A stretch of 36,197 nucleotides of DNA from an uncultured Gammaproteobacteria bacterium (GCA_945787155.1 CALZHD010000038.1:1-36197); one strand, 5' to 3'; positions 8,324 to 17,131 are shown, counted from the first letter of the stretch. The notes: generated from the sequence alone by a model not told the origin. Numbers and translations are program-made.

Positions 8324-8848
8324 ATGATTAAACCAATGACGAAATTTCATCTGGTACTATGGTTGGTGGTTGGCTCCATTTCAACAACATTTGCCACTGA
8401 CTTGCCTGCTGGATTAGCTGGCATTCAAAATCTAAAGCATCCTTCCGAAAATCTATACACGGCCGGGCAGCCTAAAGCTGATACCTTTGCTGCAATAGCG
8501 AATGCAGGAATACGCCACGTCATCAACCTTCGCCCACCTGCAGAAACTCCTGACTTCAACGAAGCGGCCATCGCCACCCAGCAAAACATGGCCTACTACA
8601 ACATTCCGATTAGTGGCAAAGGTGATTTAACTCGCGACAACGTTAAACTATTAGACCAAATATTAAATAATATTGGCGATGACAAGGCCCTGCTTCATTG
8701 CTCCAGCAGTAACCGAGTCGGCGCATTGATGGCGTTACGCGCAGCGTGGAAAAATGGTGCATCAATCGAGCAAGCAATTTCAGAGGGTGAGCGCCACGGC
8801 CTAACAAAAATGCGGTCAGTGGTCACCCGTATACTTTCGGACCAATAG
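8324..8848 (+). CDS. Exported DUF442 / Blh-type protein tyrosine phosphatase-like protein
   Basis: 174 residues starting at ATG 8324, which has GGAG at a good distance; the frame is open to 8261 but without a ribosome binding site. Residues 1-25 form a signal peptide ending near FATDLP, so the protein should be periplasmic. The DUF442 fold follows: NLYTAGQP near 44-50, IRHVINLRPPAETP near 63-75 and the P-loop HCSSSNRVGAL with Cys126 and Arg131. This loop is CX4R rather than the CX5R of classic tyrosine phosphatases, as in other DUF442 proteins. The same domain is fused to a persulfide dioxygenase in Blh. The substrate is unknown. It is divergent from the Crp/Fnr gene, which probably controls it. 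Confidence 0.85.
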   Translation: MIKPMTKFHLVLWLVVGSISTTFATDLPAGLAGIQNLKHPSENLYTAGQPKADTFAAIANAGIRHVINLRPPAETPDFNEAAIATQQNMAYYNIPISGKGDLTRDNVKLLDQILNNIGDDKALLHCSSSNRVGALMALRAAWKNGASIEQAISEGERHGLTKMRSVVTRILSDQ

Positions 8849-8920
8849 AATAATGCCTCTATCGTGCTCTAACTGAGCAGGACAGGCTATCAGGCATGCT
8901 AACAGGCAGAGGAATTTAAT

Positions 8921-9904
8921 ATGAACATCAACGTCCCAGCGCGAGTGAAACGGATCCCTGCAAAAATAGCGGCAACCTTTTTTTGCCTGTTGGCGGGCAC
9001 AGCCATTGCGCAGGCGGCATCGTATTTTTCTGAACCGGCCTATGTCACGCTACGTGAGTCCGACCAGATAGCCAGGTTTCCCGGCAAAGTCATATGGGAT
9101 GGCGGGCCAAAAATGCTTTATACCTCGATCACACCGAGTGGTAAAATTGTGGTTGCTAGTAGCCCCAAAGAAGGCAGCATTTATCTATTTGATGCGAACA
9201 CCGGCAAACAGCTTGGTCGCGTAGCAACGGGTAAAGCAGCCAAAGGACTCAAAGTCTCCCCCAGCGGAAAAGAAGTTTACGTTTGCAATGAAGGCGCGGA
9301 CACAGTTTCCATTGTAGATCTGACGCAAAAAAAAGTTGTCGCGACGATTGGCGTAGGGAAAATGCCGCATAATGTCCGTTTCAGTGATGATGGAAAAAAT
9401 GCTTACGTCACCCTCCAGGGCGCTGCGGGCCTCGCGGTCATCGATACAAAAAAACAGATGCTGACTCACGTAATACCGACTGAAGGCATCGACACCCCCC
9501 ATAATCTTGACCTTTCCAAAGATGGAAAACTCGCATTCATCCGTGATACGTCCAATCAGGTGGGAGTGCTGAATCTGACAACGAACAGAATAATAAAAAT
9601 CGTCCCGGTGGGCCAGGGTCATGCCGGCATTGATGTCACTGCCGACGGCAAATGGGTTTTCACTGGTGCCATTGCCGACGATGTTGTTACCGTGATAGAT
9701 GCTAGGACGTTCGAAGTCGTCAGACAAATTAAAGTAGGCTTTGGGCCGCACGGTGTCCGGGCAAGCAAGGATAGTCGCTATCTATACGTTGCAGTCACCG
9801 CTGATGATCACGTTGAAGTCATCGATATTGATTTAATGGCAGTTGTTAAAAAACACCAGCTGGGCAGTTTTCCATTTTGGGTCGCAATAAATGGCAACCC
9901 GTAA
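8921..9904 (+). CDS. Secreted YVTN-family beta-propeller protein
   Basis: 327 residues with a signal peptide (basic start, then ATFFCLLAGTAIAQAA, cleavage near residue 33). The mature part is a run of about six to seven 40-residue blades, each with the pattern GKxVYVxNxxxDTVSVID: examples are KEVYVCNEGADTVSIVDL, KNAYVTLQGAAGLAVID, KWVFTGAIADDVVTVID and RYLYVAVTADDHVEVID. This is the YVTN/NirF-like (cytochrome D1-like) propeller. No heme ligand or enzyme motif was recognised, so it is probably a periplasmic binding or scaffold protein. It follows the DUF442 gene by 72 bases on the same strand and could be in one transcript with it. Confidence 0.85.
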   Translation: MNINVPARVKRIPAKIAATFFCLLAGTAIAQAASYFSEPAYVTLRESDQIARFPGKVIWDGGPKMLYTSITPSGKIVVASSPKEGSIYLFDANTGKQLGRVATGKAAKGLKVSPSGKEVYVCNEGADTVSIVDLTQKKVVATIGVGKMPHNVRFSDDGKNAYVTLQGAAGLAVIDTKKQMLTHVIPTEGIDTPHNLDLSKDGKLAFIRDTSNQVGVLNLTTNRIIKIVPVGQGHAGIDVTADGKWVFTGAIADDVVTVIDARTFEVVRQIKVGFGPHGVRASKDSRYLYVAVTADDHVEVIDIDLMAVVKKHQLGSFPFWVAINGNP

Positions 9905-9991
9905 CGCCAGAACCAAACCCGGTATATCTTTACGGCCGAATCCAGCGCCCACTTTTAAAAAATCGTTATAGCTCGGCCACAGAACAGGGCA

Positions 9992-12436
9992 TCATACTTT
10001 TGGCTGAAAGTGGGCAATCCAATCCATCAGTTCATCTGCGGGCATCGGCCGCGCGATATAATAACCTTGAATCAAATCGCACCCCATCTCTGCAAGCCGA
10101 TCCCAGACCTCTTGTGTTTCAACCCCTTCAGCCGTGACCTTACGCCCCATGTTATGAGCCAGATCGATGGTAGAGCGAACAATAACCAGGTCATCATTAT
10201 CATTAATCATATCCAGAACAAATGACTTATCTATTTTGATTTCATCAACAGGCAGCTGCTTAAGATAAGCAAGTGATGAATAGCCGGTGCCAAAATCATC
10301 AATCGCCAGACGCACTCCCATATTGTCAAGTTGATTAAGAATCTCCAATGCATGACGTGGATCGGACATAACGGCGCTTTCTGTCAACTCCAGTATCAAT
10401 AAATCGGGTGACAAATGATATTTCTCTAATGCATCGGAAATTTGTTGTGGTAGAGAGCTATCTCGCAAATTATGCATTGAAAGATTGATCGCAATAGAAA
10501 CATCAAGTTTCGATTGTCGAAACAGAGCACATTGACTGATGGCCTTATCAATCACCCACTCAGTAAGTTGATGAATAAGACCGCTATGTTCAGCCAGACC
10601 AATAAAAGTATCTGGAAATAGCAGACCGCGATTCGGATGTTGCCAGCGTGTCAGCACTTCCACTTCGCTGATTCTTGACAGGGCGATATCAAATTTAGGC
10701 TGGTAATACAAAACAAGCTCGCCCTGCTCGATCGCGTTGTGCAGCTCGCCCATCAGTTCAAGTCGGCCCAGGCTATGTTCATCCTGCTCTGGATCGTAGA
10801 CGCTATAACCAGTACCTTTTCGCTTGGCGACATACATCGCAACATCAGCATGGCGCATCAGGGTTTGACTATCTCCGCCGTGCTCGGGATAGAGCGCCAC
10901 ACCGATACTCACCCCCACGTGAAAACGTTGCTTCTCCAGTATAAAACTCTCTTCCATTTCATTGACGAGTTTTTGTGCTGTTTGGCACGCATGTTCAAAC
11001 GTAACATCTGTTGGTAGCAACAAGGCAAATTCATCGCCACCTGCCCGAGAAATGGTATCTGATGCCCTTAATGAACAACGCATTCTTTCGGCAACCTGTT
11101 GCAACAACAAATCGCCGACATGATGCCCCAGGGTATCATTGATTTCTTTAAAATTATTAAGATCCAGGATCAGTAATGCAAGCGTCGCATTACCGCGTTG
11201 AGCAAAATGTATTGCCTGCTCCAGGCGATCCTGTAATAGCACGCGGTTTGGAAGATCGGTGAGCGAATCATGCATCGCCTGATACTCCAGCTGCTCATTA
11301 GCATCTGCCAGTTCCTCTGTGCGTTTCAGTACCCGCCGCTCCAGGTCCTGGTGTAATGCCTTAATTTCGGCATCGGCTTGTTTGCGAGCCGTAATGTCCC
11401 GAACAACCATAATATGGTGACCGAGTTTCTCAAGAGAAAGCCTGCGGCTGGTTATTTCCAGTGAAAATTCACTGTTATCAGCGCGTTTTCCCCATGCTTC
11501 TTGCGGGCTATGGTCTGCGTTCAAGTTCAACCAATCACTATGAACTCGCGGCACCCTGTCGTCTTGTGACTGCTCGAAGCCATTTACATGTTCGACAAAA
11601 AGAAGCGCAATATTTTTTCCTATCAGTGCGGCACGATCATAACCAAATAACCGTTCCACAGCCGGGTTTAATGATTCTATATTGCCCACCTCATTAACCG
11701 TAATAATACCGTCCATGACATTATCCATCACATCTCGTGTATACATCTCGCGTGACGCAATAGCTTCAGTTGTTTTAACCAGTTTCTGGCGCATCGACTC
11801 CAGATCATCCGCCAGGCTAGCCACTTCAGTCACTCTGGTCTTAATATTCAGTTGCCTGGCTGAAGCACCTGAGGAAACTTCACGTGCAACATCCCGCAGT
11901 TGGCGTATTGGTCGCGTCACTTGAGATCCCATTAACGTACCAAATATCATTGATAGAAGCACATAACCAATCGCAAGATATAAACCGTTTAAATAGGTCG
12001 CCTGGATTTGCTCATGAATGATGGTTTCATCATAGCCTAATTGAAACTGCATCAGTTCACCATCAGCTTCTACAGGAATTGCGATGTAATATACTCTATC
12101 TTCATGCTCTCCAAAGAAGAAATCCTCTTGAAAAGAGTCGGTATGACTTTCAGTAAAGGATACTATCTTCGCAAAGACAATCCGCCCCTCAAACAAAGCA
12201 TCATCGATAATCGCCTGGATACTCTCAAGGCTATCGTCTCTGGCCAGTAGCGTCGAGAATGATCTTGCGTCAGCTCGGACTCGATCGATGAATTGCTGCT
12301 CATAGCCCTCTTTGACGATAGTCGCGATACCGTAAAAAAGCGCTGGGATCAACACTACATGAATCAGCATTCCACCAACAACCAAACGCTTGCTGAGTGA
12401 ACCTGGAAATAGGCTTATTTGGCTGAGCCAGGCCAT
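9992..12436 (-). CDS. Transmembrane PAS-GGDEF-EAL cyclic-di-GMP enzyme
   Basis: 814 residues in the inner membrane. A first helix (about 19-41), a periplasmic sensor of ~105 residues, a second helix (151-172) and a HAMP linker (172-222) come first. A PAS domain (about 230-350) is followed by the diguanylate cyclase domain with GGDEF at 466-470 and an RxxD product-inhibition site at 457-460 five residues before it. The phosphodiesterase domain (about 560-805) has EVL at 593-595 (the EAL position), ELTES near 683-687 and DDFGTGYSSLAYLKQLP at 713-729. Both catalytic sites look intact, so it could be bifunctional. It overlaps the upstream binding-protein-like gene by 22 bases and is the last gene of a three-gene operon; that periplasmic protein is a likely input to its sensor (inference). 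Confidence 0.93.
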   Translation of the reverse strand: MAWLSQISLFPGSLSKRLVVGGMLIHVVLIPALFYGIATIVKEGYEQQFIDRVRADARSFSTLLARDDSLESIQAIIDDALFEGRIVFAKIVSFTESHTDSFQEDFFFGEHEDRVYYIAIPVEADGELMQFQLGYDETIIHEQIQATYLNGLYLAIGYVLLSMIFGTLMGSQVTRPIRQLRDVAREVSSGASARQLNIKTRVTEVASLADDLESMRQKLVKTTEAIASREMYTRDVMDNVMDGIITVNEVGNIESLNPAVERLFGYDRAALIGKNIALLFVEHVNGFEQSQDDRVPRVHSDWLNLNADHSPQEAWGKRADNSEFSLEITSRRLSLEKLGHHIMVVRDITARKQADAEIKALHQDLERRVLKRTEELADANEQLEYQAMHDSLTDLPNRVLLQDRLEQAIHFAQRGNATLALLILDLNNFKEINDTLGHHVGDLLLQQVAERMRCSLRASDTISRAGGDEFALLLPTDVTFEHACQTAQKLVNEMEESFILEKQRFHVGVSIGVALYPEHGGDSQTLMRHADVAMYVAKRKGTGYSVYDPEQDEHSLGRLELMGELHNAIEQGELVLYYQPKFDIALSRISEVEVLTRWQHPNRGLLFPDTFIGLAEHSGLIHQLTEWVIDKAISQCALFRQSKLDVSIAINLSMHNLRDSSLPQQISDALEKYHLSPDLLILELTESAVMSDPRHALEILNQLDNMGVRLAIDDFGTGYSSLAYLKQLPVDEIKIDKSFVLDMINDNDDLVIVRSTIDLAHNMGRKVTAEGVETQEVWDRLAEMGCDLIQGYYIARPMPADELMDWIAHFQPKV

Positions 12437-12873
12437 AATTCTTCAATCACAATAACGCCTGGCAGAGTGCGAGCATGCGACTCCCACATAAAAGAAACCC
12501 ACCCTGGATTAGTTATTAAACTATTTTCAAATGAAGCCAGATTTGATGAAAATTGTATACGTTGGCTGCCCTTATGTAAGACCCGCGAGATCAAGCGCCG
12601 CTCATAAGTTCGTGCTGACATAAATACGATTTTTTGTAAGAATATTTCATATAATAAAGGATCGCTATCGTTGATTATGGGCACAATCCGAGTGCCATTT
12701 TTCGTAACGTTACCACCGAGGAATAGCTGACGCACTTCTAATCGATTTAGGCTCAAATTTTCCATATGAGCACTCGTCACTAACACTACTTTTTTATCAG
12801 TAGCAGATGCAATACCAACAATATTGCAAAGCAATAACACACTAAAAAAAGATAAGATGGAACGCCTCATCAT
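12415..12873 (-). CDS. Small periplasmic phosphate-binding-protein-like (PstS-like) protein
   Basis: About 152 residues with a signal peptide (MMRRSILSFFSVLLLCN then a cleavage near ASA, residues 23-25). The mature part, from KKVVLVTSAHMENLSLNRLE through EVRQLFLGG and ending PGWVSFMWESHARTLPGV, resembles the small single-lobe phosphate ABC substrate-binding-like proteins (LSLNRLEVRQLFLGG is the usual IYLGK element). No transporter genes are nearby. ATG 12873 overlaps the stop of the upstream barrel gene (ATGA) and has GGAG upstream; ATG 12891 is an alternative. Its place between an outer-membrane protein and a c-di-GMP enzyme suggests a ligand or protein sensor rather than uptake, which is inference. 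Confidence 0.72.
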   Translation of the reverse strand: MMRRSILSFFSVLLLCNIVGIASATDKKVVLVTSAHMENLSLNRLEVRQLFLGGNVTKNGTRIVPIINDSDPLLYEIFLQKIVFMSARTYERRLISRVLHKGSQRIQFSSNLASFENSLITNPGWVSFMWESHARTLPGVIVIEELWPGSAK

Positions 12874-13943
12874 GGAAATACTGCGCTCCATTGTAACGTT
12901 ACCTGGTTATAATTTGAGGATGAAAAATCCACTCGGCTTAACTCTAACTTGAGGGTTTGATTATGAGTAAAATCATAACGCACGCCGATGAGCGACCGGT
13001 CTCGTATAAAGGCATCAGCATAATTCAAAAATGGATCATCTTGATCGCCAAAACTCCTCTCCAGACGACCATAAGGTGTCCAGTCAGCATTCAATGGCGC
13101 TTCAAGCTGGAGATAATTATTGATAAAACTACCTTCAGTGCGGATACCAGACTGCTTAACATCACTGTTGATCGAATATAGTGCACTTGTCATGCGAACC
13201 GACTGAAAATTCCAGTCTGCGTATACTCCTCGAACCAACTGTTTCAATTCCTCAAACTTCGAAGCCACCCCAGGAATTGCGGCACTACCGATAAACAGCC
13301 CTAACTGATTATTTTCAGCGCCAACAGGGTGCCAGGATAGCCGTAAAGAACTCAGCAATTTCACTGAATTCTCTTCCGACCTGAACAACTCTACCGCTTC
13401 AAGATGTTTTTTAAAATAAGGGCCAGCACCTAGACTAAAAGCATATTGCCAACTTGACCCGGCTGTGTTTACTGTCTTCTCGACAAATAAACCTGAGACA
13501 TGTATTGGCAAAATACCCCCATCATGCTCGAATTCGACAATCGAAGGACGAGATATGGAGGTCTGTAAATAACTGCCATGATGGTAAGCGGTATTCCAGA
13601 ACCCGATTGGGTTATGAAAACGCCCCAACCACACAGCAAGATCAGGCTCTGGAAGCCAACCCACCTGAAAGCGTTCAAGATGAACGCCATGCGCCCCATT
13701 AACTTCTAAAAATAGTTCTGCTAATACGCGGAATTCCTCATAATCAGCCGTAAAAAAAAGATCGACTGCTGGTATAAAGTCTTCACGATCCACCCCATGC
13801 ACAACGGGCGCTTGTGAGCGATGCGCCCCGGTAACGGTAGGAAAGGCAAGAAATTCTGTGGTGAGGCCTGCATATGACAGCGGAATCGTCATCAGGTTAC
13901 AGACTAACAACACTGCAACTAACCAAAGCCGTACCGTGCGCAT
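12870..13943 (-). CDS. Predicted outer-membrane beta-barrel (porin-like) protein
   Basis: 357 residues from ATG 13943; the frame is open to an ATG at 13979, but the later start puts the signal peptide (MRTVRLWLVAVLLVCNLM, cleavage near LSYA) at the very N-terminus. Neither start has a good ribosome binding site. The mature protein alternates polar and hydrophobic residues in short strands rich in aromatic girdles (GYLQTSI, YADWNFQ, LIGVRYDFTHNQTLKLELSR) and ends near-terminally in VTLQWSAVFP, consistent with an outer-membrane barrel. No named porin family was recognised. It begins the operon barrel, periplasmic protein, GGDEF-EAL, with an ATGA overlap to the next gene. Confidence 0.68.
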   Translation of the reverse strand: MRTVRLWLVAVLLVCNLMTIPLSYAGLTTEFLAFPTVTGAHRSQAPVVHGVDREDFIPAVDLFFTADYEEFRVLAELFLEVNGAHGVHLERFQVGWLPEPDLAVWLGRFHNPIGFWNTAYHHGSYLQTSISRPSIVEFEHDGGILPIHVSGLFVEKTVNTAGSSWQYAFSLGAGPYFKKHLEAVELFRSEENSVKLLSSLRLSWHPVGAENNQLGLFIGSAAIPGVASKFEELKQLVRGVYADWNFQSVRMTSALYSINSDVKQSGIRTEGSFINNYLQLEAPLNADWTPYGRLERSFGDQDDPFLNYADAFIRDRSLIGVRYDFTHNQTLKLELSRVDFSSSNYNQVTLQWSAVFP

Positions 13944-14254
13944 ACCAAGAACACCGCTATTTGAGATATCTGTTCCCATATTGTCAATAAGCCTTATTTA
14001 AGCCAATGTTTCTATTGAAATTGAGACAGTTTTATCCAGAATAGTGTATCTCACCACGACAGTCAGTCATTCTAAATCAATGCTCTATCTCGCCATTTAT
14101 ATGTATACGGCGCAATAACTATAACTATTAGGAATAAAGCAAAGTTTACATGACGGACGCTGCATAATACGTTTTTTTTCCGCATCAATGATGCCTGCAA
14201 TTTGACAATTAAGCCAGACAAGACATTTATGGCAGTAGAAACACCCAGTCATGC
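13944..14254. other. 311-base gap without a recognised gene
   Basis: AT-rich stretch between the barrel gene and the second channel gene. It holds a 13-base palindrome (GCATCAATGATGC at 14182..14194) next to eight T residues that lie on the wrong side for a terminator of either flanking gene. It probably contains the promoter of the barrel operon, but I could not assign -35 and -10 boxes. Confidence 0.4.
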
Positions 14255-15094
14255 TCACCGATCGTTGCGCTCCACCACCTGTTGCAGCATTTCCTCCATA
14301 CGTACCATGCGCAATTCCATCGATTCAGTGTTGGCCTTAATGCAGTTGATATCCCCAGCAGTCCCCTGACCTTCTTCTCGATTGTGTTTTTCATGTTCTT
14401 CCTGCATTACATCCAGCACCACGCCAATCATCATATTGAGAAAAACAAATGCCGTTAAGAAGATAAACGAAAGATAAAAAGCCCAGCTAAACGGATAGAC
14501 CTCCATCGTCTCATACATCACATCGGTCCAGTCCTCAAAGGTGGCTACACGAAACAGCGTCAACATCGCTATACTGATGTCACCCCATAGCACCGGATTG
14601 ATCTTCTCGAACAGAAAGCTGCCAATCGCGCCGTAGATGTAGAAAATAATAAACATCAACAATACGACATACCCGATGCGAGGAATCGCTTTAACAAGCG
14701 CATCCATCAAAATACGCATCTCAGGCACTAATGAGACCAGACGTAACATGCGGAAGATTCGTAACAGACGCGCTAGTAATACCAGCTCACTTTCATCGAT
14801 TGGAATGAGACTTGCGGTAACGATGATAAAGTCGAATATATTCCAGCCTTTTTTGAAGAAGTCACGTAGCCGTGTCTCGGCCGCCATACGAATCAGTATT
14901 TCGATCAGAAAAAAGACCGTCACGGCGATGTCAAATCCTTTCAACACGCTCATCCAGTGAGGTGCGATATCGTAGGTCGTCGCGCCAATCATCATCGCCG
15001 ACAGGATAATAATAGTGACCACGGCCATCTCGAAAAGCTTGTTGCTGCGTATCGCTACAAAATGCTCTCGCCAGCCGGAAACATCTGAACTCAT
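14255..15094 (-). CDS. Second voltage-gated cation channel, NaChBac type, filter TFEDWTD
   Basis: 279 residues with the same layout as the channel at 5443..6264. S1-S3 are about residues 20-98. S4 carries Arg109, 112, 115 and 118. S5 is about 138-162, the pore filter TFEDWTD is at 185-191, and S6 is about 203-229. A C-terminal tail (EEHEKHNREE, then heptad-like MELRMVRMEEMLQQVVER) fits the four-helix coiled coil of bacterial Nav channels. The two paralogues share SLIPxxxxELxL-like S3-S4 features and the DWTDVMYxxMEx post-filter stretch, so they are probably an old duplication. Like the first, the EDWTD acidic pattern points toward calcium rather than sodium, which is inference. ATG 15094 has GGAG about 11 bases upstream. 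Standalone gene. Confidence 0.88.
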   Translation of the reverse strand: MSSDVSGWREHFVAIRSNKLFEMAVVTIIILSAMMIGATTYDIAPHWMSVLKGFDIAVTVFFLIEILIRMAAETRLRDFFKKGWNIFDFIIVTASLIPIDESELVLLARLLRIFRMLRLVSLVPEMRILMDALVKAIPRIGYVVLLMFIIFYIYGAIGSFLFEKINPVLWGDISIAMLTLFRVATFEDWTDVMYETMEVYPFSWAFYLSFIFLTAFVFLNMMIGVVLDVMQEEHEKHNREEGQGTAGDINCIKANTESMELRMVRMEEMLQQVVERNDR

Positions 15095-15268
15095 TGTTAT
15101 GACTCCATCACGCTATTCAAAAAGATTATTCATACCGAAACAACTGGCACTATTTTAGCCAAGCATATAACGCAGTTGAAATTGATTCGATCAGAAAAAG
15201 CAGAAATCATCGCACATTTCAATACCGATAAAGCACAAAAGTGGAAGACTAAGGATAAAACGAAATAA

Positions 15269-15344
15269 TGGCTCCCCGGGGCGGACTCGAACCACCGACC
15301 AATTGATTAACAGTCAACTGCTCTACCAACTGAGCTACCGGGGA
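15269..15344 (-). tRNA. tRNA-Asn (anticodon GTT)
   Basis: 76 bases including an encoded CCA. The acceptor stem pairs TCCCCGG with CCGGGGA, the D arm has AGCTCAGTTGGTAGAGC, the anticodon loop is CTGTTAA with GTT on a five-pair stem, and the T arm has GGTTCGAGTCC. It lies between the channel gene and the divergent Smr gene. Confidence 0.96.
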
Positions 15345-15435
15345 TCAGTAATTGGCTGAGGCGTAGGATCTCGAAATAATCTCAGCTTATCAATATAATA
15401 GCCAGCTAACCCGCTGATTTGGTGCGCTCCCGCTT

Positions 15436-15987
15436 ATGAATGACAAGAAAAAAGGCCCAGACGACCTCAATCTATTCCGCCAAAGCGTTGCAGATGCGCG
15501 TCCGCTTAAGCAAAAAAACATCGAGCCACATCGTCCGCAACCATCAACGCATCCTAAACCGCGCCAACAAAGTGCGGTACCAGCCACTAAAGACATTCTT
15601 TCGGATGAATATTACATTGAAGAAGTGGAGACTGGCGATGAGTTGCTATTCCATCGTCCCGGACTACAACACGGCGTGATCAAGAAACTGCGCCGCGGCC
15701 AATTCAACATCGGCGCTGAACTGGACTTGCACGGCATGATCGTCACAGAGGCACGCAAGGCTTTACTCGATTTCATTGATGAATGTAGACGACACAACAC
15801 CCACTGCGTACGCATCGTTCACGGCAAAGGGCACGGCTCATCAAGCAAGCGACCGGTGCTGAAAAACAGACTCAACAACTGGCTCAGACAGCTCGATGAT
15901 GTGCTCGCCTTCTGCTCGGCACAACCTAAAGATGGTGGTACCGGAGCAGTCTATCTATTACTGAAACGAGACAGCCACCGTTATTAA
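15436..15987 (+). CDS. Smr-domain protein (SmrB/SmrA-like)
   Basis: 183 residues, the same length as E. coli SmrB. The basic, proline-rich N-terminus (LFRQSVADARPLKQ) and the middle HRPGLQHGVIKKLRRGQF resemble SmrB. The C-terminal Smr domain, about residues 95-178, has the catalytic ELDLHGMIVTEARKAL, then VRIVHGKGHGS and the closing AFCSAQPKDGGTGAVYLLL. SmrB cleaves mRNA at collided ribosomes in E. coli; MutS2-type Smr domains nick DNA or RNA. DLHG and HGKGHG, the key motifs, are intact. In E. coli smrB lies beside prmB; here they are about 11 kb apart. It is divergent from tRNA-Asn and convergent with hemH. Confidence 0.9.
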   Translation: MNDKKKGPDDLNLFRQSVADARPLKQKNIEPHRPQPSTHPKPRQQSAVPATKDILSDEYYIEEVETGDELLFHRPGLQHGVIKKLRRGQFNIGAELDLHGMIVTEARKALLDFIDECRRHNTHCVRIVHGKGHGSSSKRPVLKNRLNNWLRQLDDVLAFCSAQPKDGGTGAVYLLLKRDSHRY

Positions 15988-16018
15988 GTTAAGCAGCGAC
16001 CACTTTCTTGAGCATACT

Positions 16019-17131
16019 TTAATCCTTTGCGCCCAATGCAAGCGCACGCTGTCGTCCCTTATCGCGCAGTTGCGCGGCACGCTCGCCATCCCAATCGTCA
16101 TCACGCCCCGGCCAGCCCTGAGTATGTTTTAACACCAGTTCTCCCAGCGCACGAATATGATCATCACGCTCATTCAGTGCCGGAATGTAAAAGAATTCAT
16201 CACCACCGGCACCAATAAATGCTTCACGATTCTCCAGATCAAGCTCCTCCAACGTCTCAACACAATCGGCCGAAAAACCGGGCGAGATCACGTTGACCCG
16301 CTTAACGCCCTCTTTACCCCACGCCTTCAGCGTCTTATCGGTGTATGGCTGCAGCCACTCCTCGCGACCAAAGCGAGACTGAAAAGTGACATACCACTCA
16401 TCGTCAGCCAATTCGAGTCGTTCTGCTATCAGGCGTCCAGTCTTTTGGCATTGACAATAATAAGGATCGCCCGCCAGCAGGGTACGCTTAGGCATGCCGT
16501 GAAATGACATCAACAATCTTCCCTCGCGCCCATGGCGTTTCCAGTGTTCGCGAATCGAATTGGCCAACGCGCCAATATAAGCAGGATCGTCATGATATTG
16601 ATTAATCATGCGCATCTCAGGGATCAAGCGCCATTTATTAAATACGGCCGCCACGGCATCGAAGGTAGAGGCCGTCGTCGCTGCAGAATATTGGGGATAA
16701 AGCGGAAAAACCAGCACCCGCTGCACGTTGGCCTCACGTAGCTTCTCTAATGCCGATTCGATGGAAGGATTCCCGTAACGCATGCCCAGTGCAGTCACCA
16801 CCGGCCCGGGGAAATGATCATTAAGATATGTCTGAAGCGCCGTAGTCTGTTTTTGCGCCGTCAACAACAGCGGCGAGCCGTCATTATCCCAGATACGTAG
16901 ATAATTCCTGGCCGAACGTTTGGGACGAAACGGCAACACGAAGCAGTTTAAAATCAACCACCAGGCAGGCCGTGGAATCTCCACCACACGAGAATCCCAT
17001 AAAAACTCACCGAGGTACTTACGCAGCGCTGCGGGGGTCGGCGCATCGGGCGTGCCTAAATTGGTGACTAAAATCCCAACCGGACGCACCTTGCCGTGCG
17101 CATGAGATATCTCCCCTTTTTCCATCACCAT
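16019..17131 (-). CDS. hemH: Ferrochelatase HemH
   Basis: 370 residues; inserts Fe2+ into protoporphyrin IX in the last step of protoheme synthesis, membrane-associated on the cytoplasmic side. Recognised by GILVTNLGTPDAPTPAALRK near the N-terminus, KYLGEFLWDSRVVEIPRP, ALGMRYGNPSIESALEKL, VFPLYPQYSAATTAS, LLMSFHGMPKRTL with the catalytic histidine, TFQSRFGREEWLQPYTDKTL and VISPGFSADCVETLEELDLE with the conserved glutamates. A C-terminal extension (QGWPGRDDDWDGERAAQ) carries no cysteines, so there is no sign of the [2Fe-2S] cluster found in some ferrochelatases. The start could also be ATG 17125. Convergent with the Smr gene and divergent from the FAD oxidase. Confidence 0.96.
   Translation of the reverse strand: MVMEKGEISHAHGKVRPVGILVTNLGTPDAPTPAALRKYLGEFLWDSRVVEIPRPAWWLILNCFVLPFRPKRSARNYLRIWDNDGSPLLLTAQKQTTALQTYLNDHFPGPVVTALGMRYGNPSIESALEKLREANVQRVLVFPLYPQYSAATTASTFDAVAAVFNKWRLIPEMRMINQYHDDPAYIGALANSIREHWKRHGREGRLLMSFHGMPKRTLLAGDPYYCQCQKTGRLIAERLELADDEWYVTFQSRFGREEWLQPYTDKTLKAWGKEGVKRVNVISPGFSADCVETLEELDLENREAFIGAGGDEFFYIPALNERDDHIRALGELVLKHTQGWPGRDDDWDGERAAQLRDKGRQRALALGAKD

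Noticed and set aside
9185-9751. Long antisense frame of 188 codons opposite the YVTN propeller gene
   Set aside because: The plus-strand gene has a signal peptide and clear blade repeats, and the antisense frame shows no recognisable family.
14182-14194. Palindrome GCATCAATGATGC next to eight T residues as a terminator
   Set aside because: The T run is on the wrong side of the hairpin for transcription from either flanking gene.
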